From positions 620,001-684,000 of the forward strand of contig CATKHW010000293.1 of NCBI GenBank assembly GCA_949752795.1: a stretch of DNA of 64,000 nucleotides, read 5' to 3'. Made by a program: the position numbers and the translations under genes. The stretch comes from Hyperoodon ampullatus (Eukaryota; Chordata; Mammalia; Artiodactyla; Ziphiidae). The notes beneath the pieces were generated by a model that did no database searches, had not been told where the DNA came from, and saw only the letters and a program-made list of their open reading frames with translations. Below, one piece after another: positions 10,015-23,926 of this stretch (position 1 is the first letter of the stretch; each line of letters begins with the position of its first letter).

Positions 10015-11753
10015 CTGGGAAATTCTTTACAATTCCTTCAGGGTCTCTGATGAAAGCTGGAATGACCCTATCTACAACGACAGCTGGATGTGGCATAAGG
10101 AGGGACATTTGGGACTGAGACGATTGGTGAGATTTGGCGAGCAAATGCAGACCCTTTAAAGCAATAATGCATGGCACCCATTCCATGGGTCCGAACTGTC
10201 CAGGTTGAAGGGAATATTACTACAGCTATAACATGTGCGGGAAACCTAGAGAACGGACACACTGTGAATACGAAAGGTTTCTAAAACTCAACGAATAGTC
10301 CCTCTCCTGGTGCTCCGGTTTGACTTTCCGTCTGCTTTACTATCAACCTCCCAACTTGGAGAGACAGCCCCTTTAACCTCTTGGTTTGCACAGGTTGCCA
10401 ATTTGGCAGAGGATGAAGGGGAAGAGGGAGAACCAATGAGAGAGTAGCTGTTAGGCATTTGGACGGGAACATATCACTGTAATTTCCCAGCAGGAAGAAG
10501 AATTAACCAAATTCTCAGCCACCCACCGGAAACCAGTATAGGTCCTGAACCAAAATTTTGGACTTGCGGTCAGCTCACCAAAAACGAGTTGAAAAATGGA
10601 GCTCAGGGTCACAGCAATTCACAAACTGGCCGAGTAATAAAGGACAACTATCGTCCAAAAATCTGTTGAGGGAAGGCAACGAGGCGGACTTGAAAGCGAG
10701 GCAGAATAGCAGGAAACAGATTTCAAGAGGTACGTTGGAATCGCCTTTAAAGCACAGGAAGAGGGGCACAACTTCGACAATGATGCACTTGGCCAAAAAG
10801 GGCGTATGCGTTTTCTCCTGAATATATTCAGGAGAAAACGCATACGCCCTTTTTGGCCAAGCAAGCAAGCGGGCAATGCAAATCTGCACTACAAAGAAGT
10901 ATCACTTCCCACCGGTCAAAAGGGACATCCACAAAATGTGTAAGAACAAGAAAGGCAAGACAGGCCCTGGAGAACAGGGAGCCTTGTTATGCTGATGGGC
11001 GGGATGTAAATTGCCAACTGCCTCTCTGGAGGAGTGCATTCTGTTCCCTAAAACAAGTAAAGAACAGAGCTACAGAGCCAAGGGCACTACCAGTCTAGGG
11101 AATATACCTTGGGAAAACTGAAAATCAATAAGACAGAGCCACCCCAAAATTTAGGGCTGCACTGCATACAAGGACCTCAACTTGGATACACCTTACGTAT
11201 CCCAGAAAATATAAACATGGTTCAAAAAATTGTGGTACTTACGTACGATGGAATATCCCTCAGCCATGAAATCAATGTCATAAGACCAGTAGCAGCAAAA
11301 TGGGTGGATTCAGGTACGATGATTCTAAGTGAAATAAGTCACACAGAAAAAGAAACTTATCATAAGATATCACTTATGAAGATCCTGTAAACATGGCTAC
11401 ACTTGAACTGAGTTAGGAAAGAGGACAGTGTCTCACATTTAGAAAACTCTCTTATACCTGCTTATGGGGGAAGGAGAGGTGGGGTGATGCATAAAACCAG
11501 AGTTTGATATAAGCACAGGGACCGTTCCAAAAACCAACTATGGAATAGACAAGACCTACACCGTCCTCAGTGAAAGGGACTCAAAACCCCATATTTCCCG
11601 CAGAGGAAAATATCTGACTAGTAAGAATCTTAAAATCTATGTATTGATATGTCTCCGTAAGGGAATCAAGTGTGTCTAGACTGGCATAAACATGGCAGCG
11701 AGAATCAGCTCAAACCCACTATAAAAAGGAATTTCAAAAACAAAACAAAAAAA
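10015..11753 (+). repeat. Satellite monomer M6
   Basis: The palindrome at 10788-10861 is perfect. A private AGGGTCACAG lies near 10606. CCTTACGTATCC near 11192, GAGGACAG at 11421, CTTATGGGGG near 11461 and AAAATCTATG near 11632 are shared with M8. The last three are also in M28 and M29. Confidence 0.97.
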
Positions 11754-13492
11754 CTGGGAAATTCTTTACAATTCCTTCAGGGTCTCTGATGAAAGCTGGA
11801 ATGACCCTATCTACAACGACAGCTGGATGTGGCATAAGGAGGGACACTTGGGACTGAGACGATTGGTGAGATTTGGCGAGCAAATGCAGACCCTTTAAAG
11901 CAATAATGCATGGCACCCATTCCATGGGTCCGAACTGTCCAGGTTGAAGGGAATATTACTACAGCTATAACATGTGCGAGAAACCGAGGGAACGGACACA
12001 CTGTGAATACGAAAGGTTTCTAAAACTCAACGAATAGTCCCTCTCCTGGTGCTCCGGTTTGACTTTCCGTCTGCTTTACTATCAACCTCCCAACTTGGAG
12101 AGACAGCCCCTTTAACCTCTTGGTTCGCACAGGTTGCCAATTTGGCAGAGGATGAAAGGGAAGAGGGAGAACCAATGAGAGAGTAGCTGTTAGGCATTTG
12201 GACGGGCACATATCACTGTAATTTCCCGGCAGGAAGAAGAATTAACCAAATTCTCAGCCACCCACCGGAAACCAGTATAGGTCCTGAACCAAAATTTTGG
12301 ACTTGCGGTCAGCTCACCAAAAACGAGTTGAAAAATGGAGCTCAGGGGCACAGCAATTCACAAACTGGCCGAGTAATAAAGGACAACTATCGTCCAAAAA
12401 TCTGTTGAGGGAAGGCAACGAGGCGGACTTGAAAGCGAGGCAGAATAGCAGGAAACAGATTTCAAGAGGTACGTTGGAATCGCCTTTAAAGCACAGGAAG
12501 AGGGGCACAACTTCGACAATGATGCACTTGGCCAAAAAGGGCGTATGCGTTTTCTCCTGAATATATTCAGGAGAAAACGCATACGCCCTTTTTGGCCAAG
12601 CAAGCAAGCGGGCAATGCAAATCTGCACTACAAAGAAGTATCACTTCCCACGGGTCAAAAGGGACATCCACAAAATGTGTAAGAACAAGAAAGGCAAGAC
12701 AGGCCCTGGAGAACAGGGAGCCTTGTTATGCTGATGGGCGGGATGTAAATTGCCAACTGCCTCTCTGGAGGAGTGCATTCTGTTCCCTAAAACAAGTAAA
12801 GAACAGAGCTACAGAGCCAAGGGCACTACCAGTCTAGGGAATATACCTTGGGAAAACTGAAAATCAATAAGACAGAGCCACCCCAAAATTTAGGGCTGCA
12901 CTGCATACAAGGACCTCAACTTGGATACACCTTAAGTATCCCAGAAAATATAAACATGGTTCAAAAAATTGTGGTACTTACGTACGATGGAATATCCCTC
13001 AGCCATGAAATCAATGTCATAAGACCAGTAGCAGCAAAATGGGTGGATTCAGGTACGATGATTCTAAGTGAAATAAGTCACACAGAAAAAGAAACTTATC
13101 ATAAGATATCACTTATGAAGATCCTGTAAACATGGCTACACTTGAACTGAGTTAGGAAAGAGAACAGTGTCTCACATTTAGAAAACACTCTTATACCTGC
13201 TTAAGGGGGAAGGAGAGGTGGGGTGATGCATAAAACCAGAGTTTGATATAAGCACAGGTACCGTTCCAAAAACCAACTATGGAATAGACAAGACCTACAC
13301 CGTCCTCAGTGAAAGGGACTCAAAACCCCATATTTCCCGCAGAGGAAAATATCTGACTAGTAAGAATCTTAAAACCTATGTATTGATATGTCTCCGTAAG
13401 GGAATCAAGTGTGTCTAGACTGGCATAAACATGGCAGCGAGAATCAGCTCAAACCCACTATAAAAAGGAATTTCAAAAACAAAACAAAAAAA
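11754..13492 (+). repeat. Satellite monomer M7
   Basis: The palindrome at 12527-12600 is perfect. GCGAGAAACCGAGGG near 11974 and CCCACGGGTC near 12647 are both repeated in M9 at plus 3,478. The right part of the unit has no changes worth noting. Confidence 0.97.
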
Positions 13493-15231
13493 CTGGGAAA
13501 TTCTTTACAATTCCTTCAGGGTCTCTGATGAAAGCTGGAATGACCCTATCTACAACGACAGCTGGATGTGGCATAAGGAGGGACACTTGCGACTGAGACG
13601 ATTGGTGAGATTGGGTGAGCAAATGCAGACCCTTTAAAGCAATAATGCATGGCACCCATTCCATGGGTCCGAACTCTCCAGGTTGAAGGGAATATTACTA
13701 CAGCTATAACATGTGCGGGAAACCTAGAGAACGGACACACTGTGAATACGAAAGGTTTCTAAAACTCAACGAATAGTCCCTCTCCTGGTGCTCCGGTTTG
13801 ACTTTCCGTCTGCTTTACTATCAACCTCCCAACTTGGAGAGACAGCCCCTTTAACCTCTTGGTTCGCACAGGTTGCCAATTTGGCAGAGGATGAAAGGGA
13901 AGAGGGAGAACCAATGAGAGAGTAGCTGTTAGGCATTTGGACGGGCACATATCACTGTAATTTCCCGGCAGGAAGAAGAATTAACCAAATTCTCAGCCAC
14001 CCACCGGGAACCAGTATAGGTCCTGAACCAAAATTTTGGACTTGCGGTCAGCTCACCAAAAACGAGTTGAAAAATGGAGCTCAGGGGCACAGCAATTCAC
14101 AAACTGGCCGAGTAATAAAGGACAACTATCGTCCAAAAATCTGTTGAGGGAAGGCAACGAGGCGGACTTGAAAGCGAGGCAGAATAGCAGGAAACAGATT
14201 TCAAGAGGTACGTTGGAATCGCCTTTAAAGCACAGGAAGAGGGGCACAACTTCGACAATGATGCACTTGGCCAAAAAGGGCGTATGCGTTTTCTCCTGAA
14301 TATATTCAGGAGAAAACGCATACGCCCTTTTTGGCCAAGCAAGCAAGCGGGCAATGCAAATCTGCACTACAAAGAAGTATCACTTCCCACCGGTCAAAAG
14401 GGACATCCACAAAATGTGTAAGAACAAGAAAGGCAAGACAGGCCCTGGAGAACAGGGAGCCTTGTTATGCTGATGGGCGGGATGTAAATTGCCAACTGCC
14501 TCTCTGGAGGAGTGCATTCTGTTCCCTAAAACAAGTAAAGAACAGAGCTACAGAGCCAAGGGCACTACCAGTCTAGGGAATATACCTTGGGAAAACTGAA
14601 AATCAATAAGACAGAGCCACCCCAAAATTTAGGGCTGCACTGCATACAAGGACCTCAACTTGGATACACCTTACGTATCCCAGAAAATATAAACATGGTT
14701 CAAAAAATTGTGGTACTTACGTACGATGGAATATCCCTCAGCCATGAAATCAATGTCATAAGACCAGTAGCAGCAAAATGGGTGGATTCAGGTACGATGA
14801 TTCTAAGTGAAATAAGTCACACAGAAAAAGAAACTTATCATAAGATATCACTTATGAAGATCCTGTAAACATGGCTACACTTGAACTGAGTTAGGAAAGA
14901 GGACAGTGTCTCACATTTAGAAAACTCTCTTATACCTGCTTATGGGGGAAGGAGAGGTGGGGTGATGCATAAAACCAGAGTTTGATATAAGCACAGGGAC
15001 CGTTCCAAAAACCAACTATGGAATAGACAAGACCTACACCGTCCTCAGTGAAAGGGACTCAAAACCCCATATTTCCCGCAGAGGAAAATATCTGACTAGT
15101 AAGAATCTTAAAATCTATGTATTGATATGTCTCCGTAAGGGAATCAAGTGTGTCTAGACTGGCATAAACATGGCAGCGAGAATCAGCTCAAACCCACTAT
15201 AAAAAGGAATTTCAAAAACAAAACAAAAAAA
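13493..15231 (+). repeat. Satellite monomer M8
   Basis: The palindrome at 14266-14339 is perfect. It is a near copy of M6 (CCTTACGTATCC near 14670, GAGGACAG near 14899, CTTATGGGGG near 14939). The 5' part differs, with CTTGCGACTGAG near 13586. Confidence 0.97.
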
Positions 15232-16970
15232 CTGGGAAATTCTTTACAATTCCTTCAGGGTCTCTGATGAAAGCTGGAATGACCCTATCTACAACGACAG
15301 CTGGATGTGGCATAAGGAGGGACACTTGGGACTGAGACGATTGGTGAGATTTGGCGAGCAAATGCAGACCCTTTAAAGCAATAATGCATGGCACCCATTC
15401 CATGGGTCCGAACTGTCCAGGTTGAAGGGAATATTACTACAGCTATAACATGTGCGAGAAACCGAGGGAACGGACACACTGTGAATACGAAAGGTTTCTA
15501 AAACTCAACGAATAGTCCCTCTCCTGGTGCTCCGGTTTGACTTTCCGTCTGCTTTACTATCAACCTCCCAACTTGGAGAGACAGCCCCTTTAACCTCTTG
15601 GTTCGCACAGGTTGCCAATTTGGCAGAGGATGAAAGGGAAGAGGGAGAACCAATGAGAGAGTAGCTGTTAGGCATTTGGACGGGCACATATCACTGTAAT
15701 TTCCCGGCAGGAAGAAGAATTAACCAAATTCTCAGCCACCCACCGGAAACCAGTATAGGTCCTGAACCAAAATTTTGGACTTGCGGTCAGCTCACCAAAA
15801 ACGAGTTGAAAAATGGAGCTCAGGGGCACAGCAATTCACAAACTGGCCGAGTAATAAAGGACAACTATCGTCCAAAAATCTGTTGAGGGAAGGCAACGAG
15901 GCGGACTTGAAAGCGAGGCAGAATAGCAGGAAACAGATTTCAAGAGGTACGTTGGAATCGCCTTTAAAGCACAGGAAGAGGGGCACAACTTCGACAATGA
16001 TGCACTTGGCCAAAAAGGGCGTATGCGTTTTCTCCTGAATATATTCAGGAGAAAACGCATACGCCCTTTTTGGCCAAGCAAGCAAGCGGGCAATGCAAAT
16101 CTGCACTACAAAGAAGTATCACTTCCCACGGGTCAAAAGGGACATCCACAAAATGTGTAAGAACAAGAAAGGCAAGACAGGCCCTGGAGAACAGGGAGCC
16201 TTGTTATGCTGATGGGCGGGATGTAAATTGCCAACTGCCTCTCTGGAGGAGTGCATTCTGTTCCCTAAAACAAGTAAAGAACAGAGCTACAGAGCCAAGG
16301 GCACTACCAGTCTAGGGAATATACCTTGGGAAAACTGAAAATCAATAAGACAGAGCCACCCCAAAATTTAGGGCTGCACTGCATACAAGGACCTCAACTT
16401 GGATACACCTTAAGTATCCCAGAAAATATAAACATGGTTCAAAAAATTGTGGTACTTACGTACGATGGAATATCCCTCAGCCATGAAATCAATGTCATAA
16501 GACCAGTAGCAGCAAAATGGGTGGATTCAGGTACGATGATTCTAAGTGAAATAAGTCACACAGAAAAAGAAACTTATCATAAGATATCACTTATGAAGAT
16601 CCTGTAAACATGGCTACACTTGAACTGAGTTAGGAAAGAGAACAGTGTCTCACATTTAGAAAACACTCTTATACCTGCTTAAGGGGGAAGGAGAGGTGGG
16701 GTGATGCATAAAACCAGAGTTTGATATAAGCACAGGTACCGTTCCAAAAACCAACTATGGAATAGACAAGACCTACACCGTCCTCAGTGAAAGGGACTCA
16801 AAACCCCATATTTCCCGCAGAGGAAAATATCTGACTAGTAAGAATCTTAAAACCTATGTATTGATATGTCTCCGTAAGGGAATCAAGTGTGTCTAGACTG
16901 GCATAAACATGGCAGCGAGAATCAGCTCAAACCCACTATAAAAAGGAATTTCAAAAACAAAACAAAAAAA
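15232..16970 (+). repeat. Satellite monomer M9
   Basis: The palindrome at 16005-16078 is perfect. It matches M7 at the markers checked (GCGAGAAACCGAGGG near 15452, CCCACGGGTC near 16125). Confidence 0.97.
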
Positions 16971-18709
16971 CTGGGAAATTCTTTACAATTCCTTCAGGGT
17001 CTCTGATGAAAGCTGGAATGACCCTATCTACAACGACAGCTGGATGTGGCATAAGGAGGGACACTTGCGACTGAGACGATTGGTGAGATTGGGTGAGCAA
17101 ATGCAGACCCTTTAAAGCAATAATGCATGGCACCCATTCCATGGGTCCGAACTCTCCAGGTTGAAGGGAATATTACTACAGCTATAACATGTGCGGGAAA
17201 CCTAGAGAACGGACACACTGTGAATACGAAAGGTTTCTAAAACTCAACGAATAGTCCCTCTCCTGGTGCTCCGGTTTGACTTTCCGTCTGCTTTACTATC
17301 AACCTCCCAACTTGGAGAGACAGCCCCTTTAACCTCTTGGTTCGCACAGGTTGCCAATTTGGCAGAGGATGAAAGGGAAGAGGGAGAACCAATGAGAGAG
17401 TAGCTGTTAGGCATTTGGACGGGCACATATCACTGTAATTTCCCGGCAGGAAGAAGAATTAACCAAATTCTCAGCCACCCACCGGGAACCAGTATAGGTC
17501 CTGAACCAAAATTTTGGACTTGCGGTCAGCTCACCAAAAACGAGTTGAAAAATGGAGCTCAGGGGCACAGCAATTCACAAACTGGCCGAGTAATAAAGGA
17601 CAACTATCGTCCAAAAATCTGTTGAGGGAAGGCAACGAGGCGGACTTGAAAGCGAGGCAGAATAGCAGGAAACAGATTTCAAGAGGTACGTTGGAATCGC
17701 CTTTAAAGCACAGGAAGAGGGGCACAACTTCGACAATGATGCACTTGGCCAAAAAGGGCGTATGCGTTTTCTCCTGAATATATTCAGGAGAAAACGCATA
17801 CGCCCTTTTTGGCCAAGCAAGCAAGCGGGCAATGCAAATCTGCACTACAAAGAAGTATCACTTCCCACCGGTCAAAAGGGACATCCACAAAATGTGTAAG
17901 AACAAGAAAGGCAAGACAGGCCCTGGAGAACAGGGAGCCTTGTTATGCTGATGGGCGGGATGTAAATTGCCAACTGCCTCTCTGGAGGAGTGCATTCTGT
18001 TCCCTAAAACAAGTAAAGAACAGAGCTACAGAGCCAAGGGCACTACCAGTCTAGGGAATATACCTTGGGAAAACTGAAAATCAATAAGACAGAGCCACCC
18101 CAAAATTTAGGGCTGCACTGCATACAAGGACCTCAACTTGGATACACCTTAAGTATCCCAGAAAATATAAACATGGTTCAAAAAATTGTGGTACTTACGT
18201 ACGACGGAATATCCCTCAGCCATGAAATCAATGTCATAAGACCAGTAGCAGCAAAATGGGTGGATTCAGGTACGATGATTCTAAGTGAAATAAGTCACAC
18301 AGAAAAAGAAACTTATCATAAGATATCACTTATGAAGATCCTGTAAACATGGCTACACTTGAACTGAGTTAGGAAAGAGAACAGTGTCTCACATTTAGAA
18401 AACACTCTTATACCTGCTTAAGGGGGAAGGAGAGGTGGGGTGATGCATAAAACCAGAGTTTGATATAAGCACAGGTACCGTTCCAAAAACCAACTATGGA
18501 ATAGACAAGACCTACACCGTCCTCAGTGAAAGGGACTCAAAACCCCATATTTCCCGCAGAGGAAAATATCTGACTAGTAAGAATCTTAAAACCTATGTAT
18601 TGATATGTCTCCGTAAGGGAATCAAGTGTGTCTAGACTGGCATAAACATGGCAGCGAGAATCAGCTCAAACCCACTATAAAAAGGAATTTCAAAAACAAA
18701 ACAAAAAAA
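16971..18709 (+). repeat. Satellite monomer M10
   Basis: The palindrome at 17744-17817 is perfect. CTTGCGACTGAG near 17065 continues the M8 pattern. GTACGACGG near 18199 is private to this copy. Confidence 0.97.
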
Positions 18710-20448
18710 CTGGGAAATTCTTTACAATTCCTTCAGGGTCTCTGATGAAAGCTGGAATGACCCTATCTACAACGACAGCTGGATGTGGCATAAGGAGGGA
18801 CACTTGTGACTGAGACGATTGGTGAGATTGGGTGAGCAAATGCAGACCCTTTAAAGCAATAATGCATGGCACCCATTCCATGGGTCCGAACTCTCCAGGT
18901 TGAAGGGAATATTACTACAGCTATAACATGTGCGGGAAACCTAGAGAACGGACACACAGTGAATACGAAAGGTTTCTAAAACTCAACGAATAGTCCCTCT
19001 CTTGGTGCTCCGGTTTGACTTTCTGTCTGCTTTACTATCAACCTCCCAACATGGAGAGACAGCCCCTTTAACCTCTTGGTTCGCACAGGTTGCCAATTTG
19101 GCAGAGGATGAAAGGGAAGAGGGAGAACCAATGAGAGAGTAGCTGTTAGGCATTTGGACGGGCACATATCACTGTAATTTCCCGGCAGGAAGAAGAATTA
19201 ACCAAATTCTCAGCCACCCACCGGGAACCAGTATAGGTCCTGAACCAAAATTTTGGACTTGCGGTCAGCTCACCAAAAACGAGTTGAAAAATGGAGCTCA
19301 GGGGCACAGCAATTCACAAACTGGCCGAGTAATAAAGGACAACTATCGTCCAAAAATCTGTTGAGGGAAGGCAACGAGGCGGACTTGAAAGCGAGGCAGA
19401 ATAGCAGGAAACAGATTTCAAGAGGTACGCTGGAATCGCCTTTAAAGCACAGGAAGAGGGGCACAACTTCGACAATGATGCACTTGGCCAAAAAGGGCGT
19501 ATGCGTTTTCTCCTGAATATATTCAGGAGAAAACGCATACGCCCTTTTTGGCCAAGCAAGCAAGCGGGCAATGCAAATCTGCACTACAAAGAAGTATCAC
19601 TTCCCACCGGTCAAAAGGGACATCCACAAAATGTGTAAGAACAAGAAAGGCAAGACAGGCCCTGGAGAACAGGGAGCCTTGTTATGCTGATGGGCGGGAT
19701 GTAAATTGCCAACTGCCTCTCTGGAGGAGTGCATTCTGTTCCCTAAAACAAGTAAAGAACAGAGCTACAGAGCCAAGGGCACTACCAGTCTAGGGAATAT
19801 ACCTTGGGAAAACTGAAAATCAATAAGACAGAGCCACCCCAAAATTTAGGGCTGCACTGCATACAAGGACCTCAACTTGGATACACCTTAAGTATCCCAG
19901 AAAATATAAACATGGTTCAAAAAATTGTGGTACTTACGTACGATGGAATATCCCTCAGCCATGAAATCAATGTCATAAGACCAGTAGCAGCAAAATGGGT
20001 GGATTCAGGTACGATGATTCTAAGTGAAATAAGTCACACAGAAAAAGAAACTTATCATAAGATATCACTTATGAAGATCCTGTAAACATGGCTACACTTG
20101 AACTGAGTTAGGAAAGAGAACAGTGTCTCACATTTAGAAAACACTCTTATACCTGCTTAAGGGGGAAGGAGAGGTGGGGTGATGCATAAAACCAGAGTTT
20201 GATATAAGCACAGGTACCGTTCCAAAAACCAACTATGGAATACACAAGACCTACACCGTCCTCAGTGAAAGGGACTCAAAACCCCATATTTCCCGCAGAG
20301 GAAAGTATCTGACTAGTAAGAATCTTAAAACCTATGTATTGATATGTCTCCGTAAGGGAATCAAGTGTGTCTAGACTGGCATAAACATGGCAGCGAGAAT
20401 CAGCTCAAACCCACTATAAAAAGGAATTTCAAAAACAAAACAAAAAAA
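18710..20448 (+). repeat. Satellite monomer M11 (haplotype A)
   Basis: The palindrome at 19483-19556 is perfect. It is the first copy with the linked alleles CACACAGTG (near 18952), TTTCTGTCTGC (near 19020) and GTACGCTGG (near 19427), here called haplotype A. Private changes are CTTGTGACTGAG near 18803, CTCTCTTGGTG near 19007 and CCCAACATGG near 19046. AATACACAAG and GAAAGTATC start here and continue to M17. Confidence 0.97.
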
Positions 20449-22187
20449 CTGGGAAATTCTTTACAATTCCTTCAGGGTCTCTGATGAAAGCTGGAATGAC
20501 CCTATCTACAACGACAGCTGGATGTGGCATAAGGAGGGACACTTGCGACTGAGACGATTGGTGAGATTGGGTGAGCAAATGCAGACCCTTTAAAGCAATA
20601 ATGCATGGCACCCATTCCATGGGTCCGAACTCTCCAGGTTGAAGGGAATATTACTACAGCTATAACATGTGCGGGAAACCTAGAGAACGGACACACAGTG
20701 AATACGAAAGGTTTCTAAAACTCAACGAATAGTCCCTCTCCTGGTGCTCCGGTTTGACTTTCTGTCTGCTTTACTATCAACCTCCCAACTTGGAGAGACA
20801 GCCCCTTTAACCTCTTGGTTCGCACAGGTTGCCAATTTGGCAGAGGATGAAAGGGAAGAGGGAGAACCAATGAGAGAGTAGCTGTTAGGCATTTGGACGG
20901 GCACATATCACTGTAATTTCCCGGCAGGAAGAAGAATTAACCAAATTCTCAGCCACCCACCGGGAACCAGTATAGGTCCTGAACCAAAATTTTGGACTTG
21001 CGGTCAGCTCACCAAAAACGAGTTGAAAAATGGAGCTCAGGGGCACAGCAATTCACAAACTGGCCGAGTAATAAAGGACAACTATCGTCCAAAAATCTGT
21101 TGAGGGAAGGCAACGAGGCGGACTTGAAAGCGAGGCAGAATAGCAGGAAACAGATTTCAAGAGGTACGCTGGAATCGCCTTTAAAGCACAGGAAGAGGGG
21201 CACAACTTCGACAATGATGCACTTGGCCAAAAAGGGCGTATGCGTTTTCTCCTGAATATATTCAGGAGAAAACGCATACGCCCTTTTTGGCCAAGCAAGC
21301 AAGCGGGCAATGCAAATCTGCACTACAAAGAAGTATCACTTCCCACCGGTCAAAAGGGACATCCACAAAATGTGTAAGAACAAGAAAGGCAAGACAGGCC
21401 CTGGAGAACAGGGAGCCTTGTTATGCTGATGGGCGGGATGTAAATTGCCAACTGCCTCTCTGGAGGAGTGCATTCTGTTCCCTAAAACAAGTAAAGAACA
21501 GAGCTACAGAGCCAAGGGCACTACCAGTCTAGGGAATATACCTTGGGAAAACTGAAAATCAATAAGACAGAGCCACCCCAAAATTTAGGGCTGCACTGCA
21601 TACAAGGACCTCAACTTGGATACACCTTAAGTATCCCAGAAAATATAAACATGGTTCAAAAAATTGTGGTACTTACGTACGATGGAATATCCCTCAGCCA
21701 TGAAATCAATGTCATAAGACCAGTAGCAGCAAAATGGGTGGATTCAGGTACGATGATTCTAAGTGAAATAAGTCACACAGAAAAAGAAACTTATCATAAG
21801 ATATCACTTATGAAGATCCTGTAAACATGGCTACACTTGAACTGAGTTAGGAAAGAGAACAGTGTCTCACATTTAGAAAACACTCTTATACCTGCTTAAG
21901 GGGGAAGGAGAGGTGGGGTGATGCATAAAACCAGAGTTTGATATAAGCACAGGTACCGTTCCAAAAACCAACTATGGAATACACAAGACCTACACCGTCC
22001 TCAGTGAAAGGGACTCAAAACCCCATATTTCCCGCAGAGGAAAGTATCTGACTAGTAAGAATCTTAAAACCTATGTATTGATATGTCTCCGTAAGGGAAT
22101 CAAGTGTGTCTAGACTGGCATAAACATGGCAGCGAGAATCAGCTCAAACCCACTATAAAAAGGAATTTCAAAAACAAAACAAAAAAA
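20449..22187 (+). repeat. Satellite monomer M12 (haplotype A)
   Basis: The palindrome at 21222-21295 is perfect. It carries CACACAGTG near 20691, TTTCTGTCTGC near 20759 and GTACGCTGG near 21166. It follows another A copy (M11), so the strict A-B alternation begins with this monomer. Confidence 0.97.
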
Positions 22188-23926
22188 CTGGGAAATTCTT
22201 TACAATTCCTTCAGGGTCTCTGATGAAAGCTGGAATGACCCTATCTACAACGACAGCTGGATGTGGCATAAGGAGGGACACTTGCGACTGAGACGATTGG
22301 TGAGATTGGGTGAGCAAATGCAGACCCTTTAAAGCAATAATGCATGGCACCCATTCCATGGGTCCGAACTCTCCAGGTTGAAGGGAATATTACTACAGCT
22401 ATAACATGTGCGGGAAACCTAGAGAACGGACACACTGTGAATACGAAAGGTTTCTAAAACTCAACGAATAGTCCCTCTCCTGGTGCTCCGGTTTGACTTT
22501 CCGTCTGCTTTACTATCAACCTCCCAACTTGGAGAGACAGCCCCTTTAACCTCTTGGTTCGCACAGGTTGCCAATTTGGCAGAGGATGAAAGGGAAGAGG
22601 GAGAACCAATGAGAGAGTAGCTGTTAGGCATTTGGACGGGCACATATCACTGTAATTTCCCGGCAGGAAGAAGAATTAACCAAATTCTCAGCCACCCACC
22701 GGGAACCAGTATAGGTCCTGAACCAAAATTTTGGACTTGCGGTCAGCTCACCAAAAACGAGTTGAAAAATGGAGCTCAGGGGCACAGCAATTCACAAACT
22801 GGCCGAGTAATAAAGGACAACTATCGTCCAAAAATCTGTTGAGGGAAGGCAACGAGGCGGACTTGAAAGCGAGGCAGAATAGCAGGAAACAGATTTCAAG
22901 AGGTACGTTGGAATCGCCTTTAAAGCACAGGAAGAGGGGCACAACTTCGACAATGATGCACTTGGCCAAAAAGGGCGTATGCGTTTTCTCCTGAATATAT
23001 TCAGGAGAAAACGCATACGCCCTTTTTGGCCAAGCAAGCAAGCGGGCAATGCAAATCTGCACTACAAAGAAGTATCACTTCCCACCGGTCAAAAGGGACA
23101 TCCACAAAATGTGTAAGAACAAGAAAGGCAAGACAGGCCCTGGAGAACAGGGAGCCTTGTTATGCTGATGGGCGGGATGTAAATTGCCAACTGCCTCTCT
23201 GGAGGAGTGCATTCTGTTCCCTAAAACAAGTAAAGAACAGAGCTACAGAGCCAAGGGCACTACCAGTCTAGGGAATATACCTTGGGAAAACTGAAAATCA
23301 ATAAGACAGAGCCACCCCAAAATTTAGGGCTGCACTGCATACAAGGACCTCAACTTGGATACACCTTAAGTATCCCAGAAAATATAAACATGGTTCAAAA
23401 AATTGTGGTACTTACGTACGATGGAATATCCCTCAGCCATGAAATCAATGTCATAAGACCAGTAGCAGCAAAATGGGTGGATTCAGGTACGATGATTCTA
23501 AGTGAAATAAGTCACACAGAAAAAGAAACTTATCATAAGATATCACTTATGAAGATCCTGTAAACATGGCTACACTTGAACTGAGTTAGGAAAGAGAACA
23601 GTGTCTCACATTTAGAAAACACTCTTATACCTGCTTAAGGGGGAAGGAGAGGTGGGGTGATGCATAAAACCAGAGTTTGATATAAGCACAGGTACCGTTC
23701 CAAAAACCAACTATGGAATACACAAGACCTACACCGTCCTCAGTGAAAGGGACTCAAAACCCCATATTTCCCGCAGAGGAAAGTATCTGACTAGTAAGAA
23801 TCTTAAAACCTATGTATTGATATGTCTCCGTAAGGGAATCAAGTGTGTCTAGACTGGCATAAACATGGCAGCGAGAATCAGCTCAAACCCACTATAAAAA
23901 GGAATTTCAAAAACAAAACAAAAAAA
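22188..23926 (+). repeat. Satellite monomer M13 (haplotype B)
   Basis: The palindrome at 22961-23034 is perfect. It carries CACACTGTG near 22430, TTTCCGTCTGC near 22498 and GTACGTTGG near 22905, the B alleles. Confidence 0.97.

Larger units (their letters stand above)
1..11753 (+). repeat. Left copy of a large duplication within the array (P0-M6)
   Basis: Marker alleles of P0, M1, M2, M3, M4, M5 and M6 recur in the same order in M21, M22, M23, M24, M25, M26 and M27/M28. The offset is 36,519 bases (21 monomers) through M5. The left limit is outside the window. Similarity fades after about 11.7 kb, where M7 no longer matches its counterpart. Confidence 0.8.
10630..17580 (+). repeat. Two-monomer (3,478-bp) higher-order duplication, M6-M7 and M8-M9
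   Basis: Rare alleles of M6 (CCTTACGTATCC, CTTATGGGGG, AAAATCTATG) and M7 (GCGAGAAACCGAGGG, CCCACGGGTC) all recur 3,478 bases later. CACCGGAAACC and CACCGGGAACC before the anchors alternate in the same way. No difference was noticed at markers inside the two copies, so the event looks recent. The edges are approximate. Confidence 0.85.
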
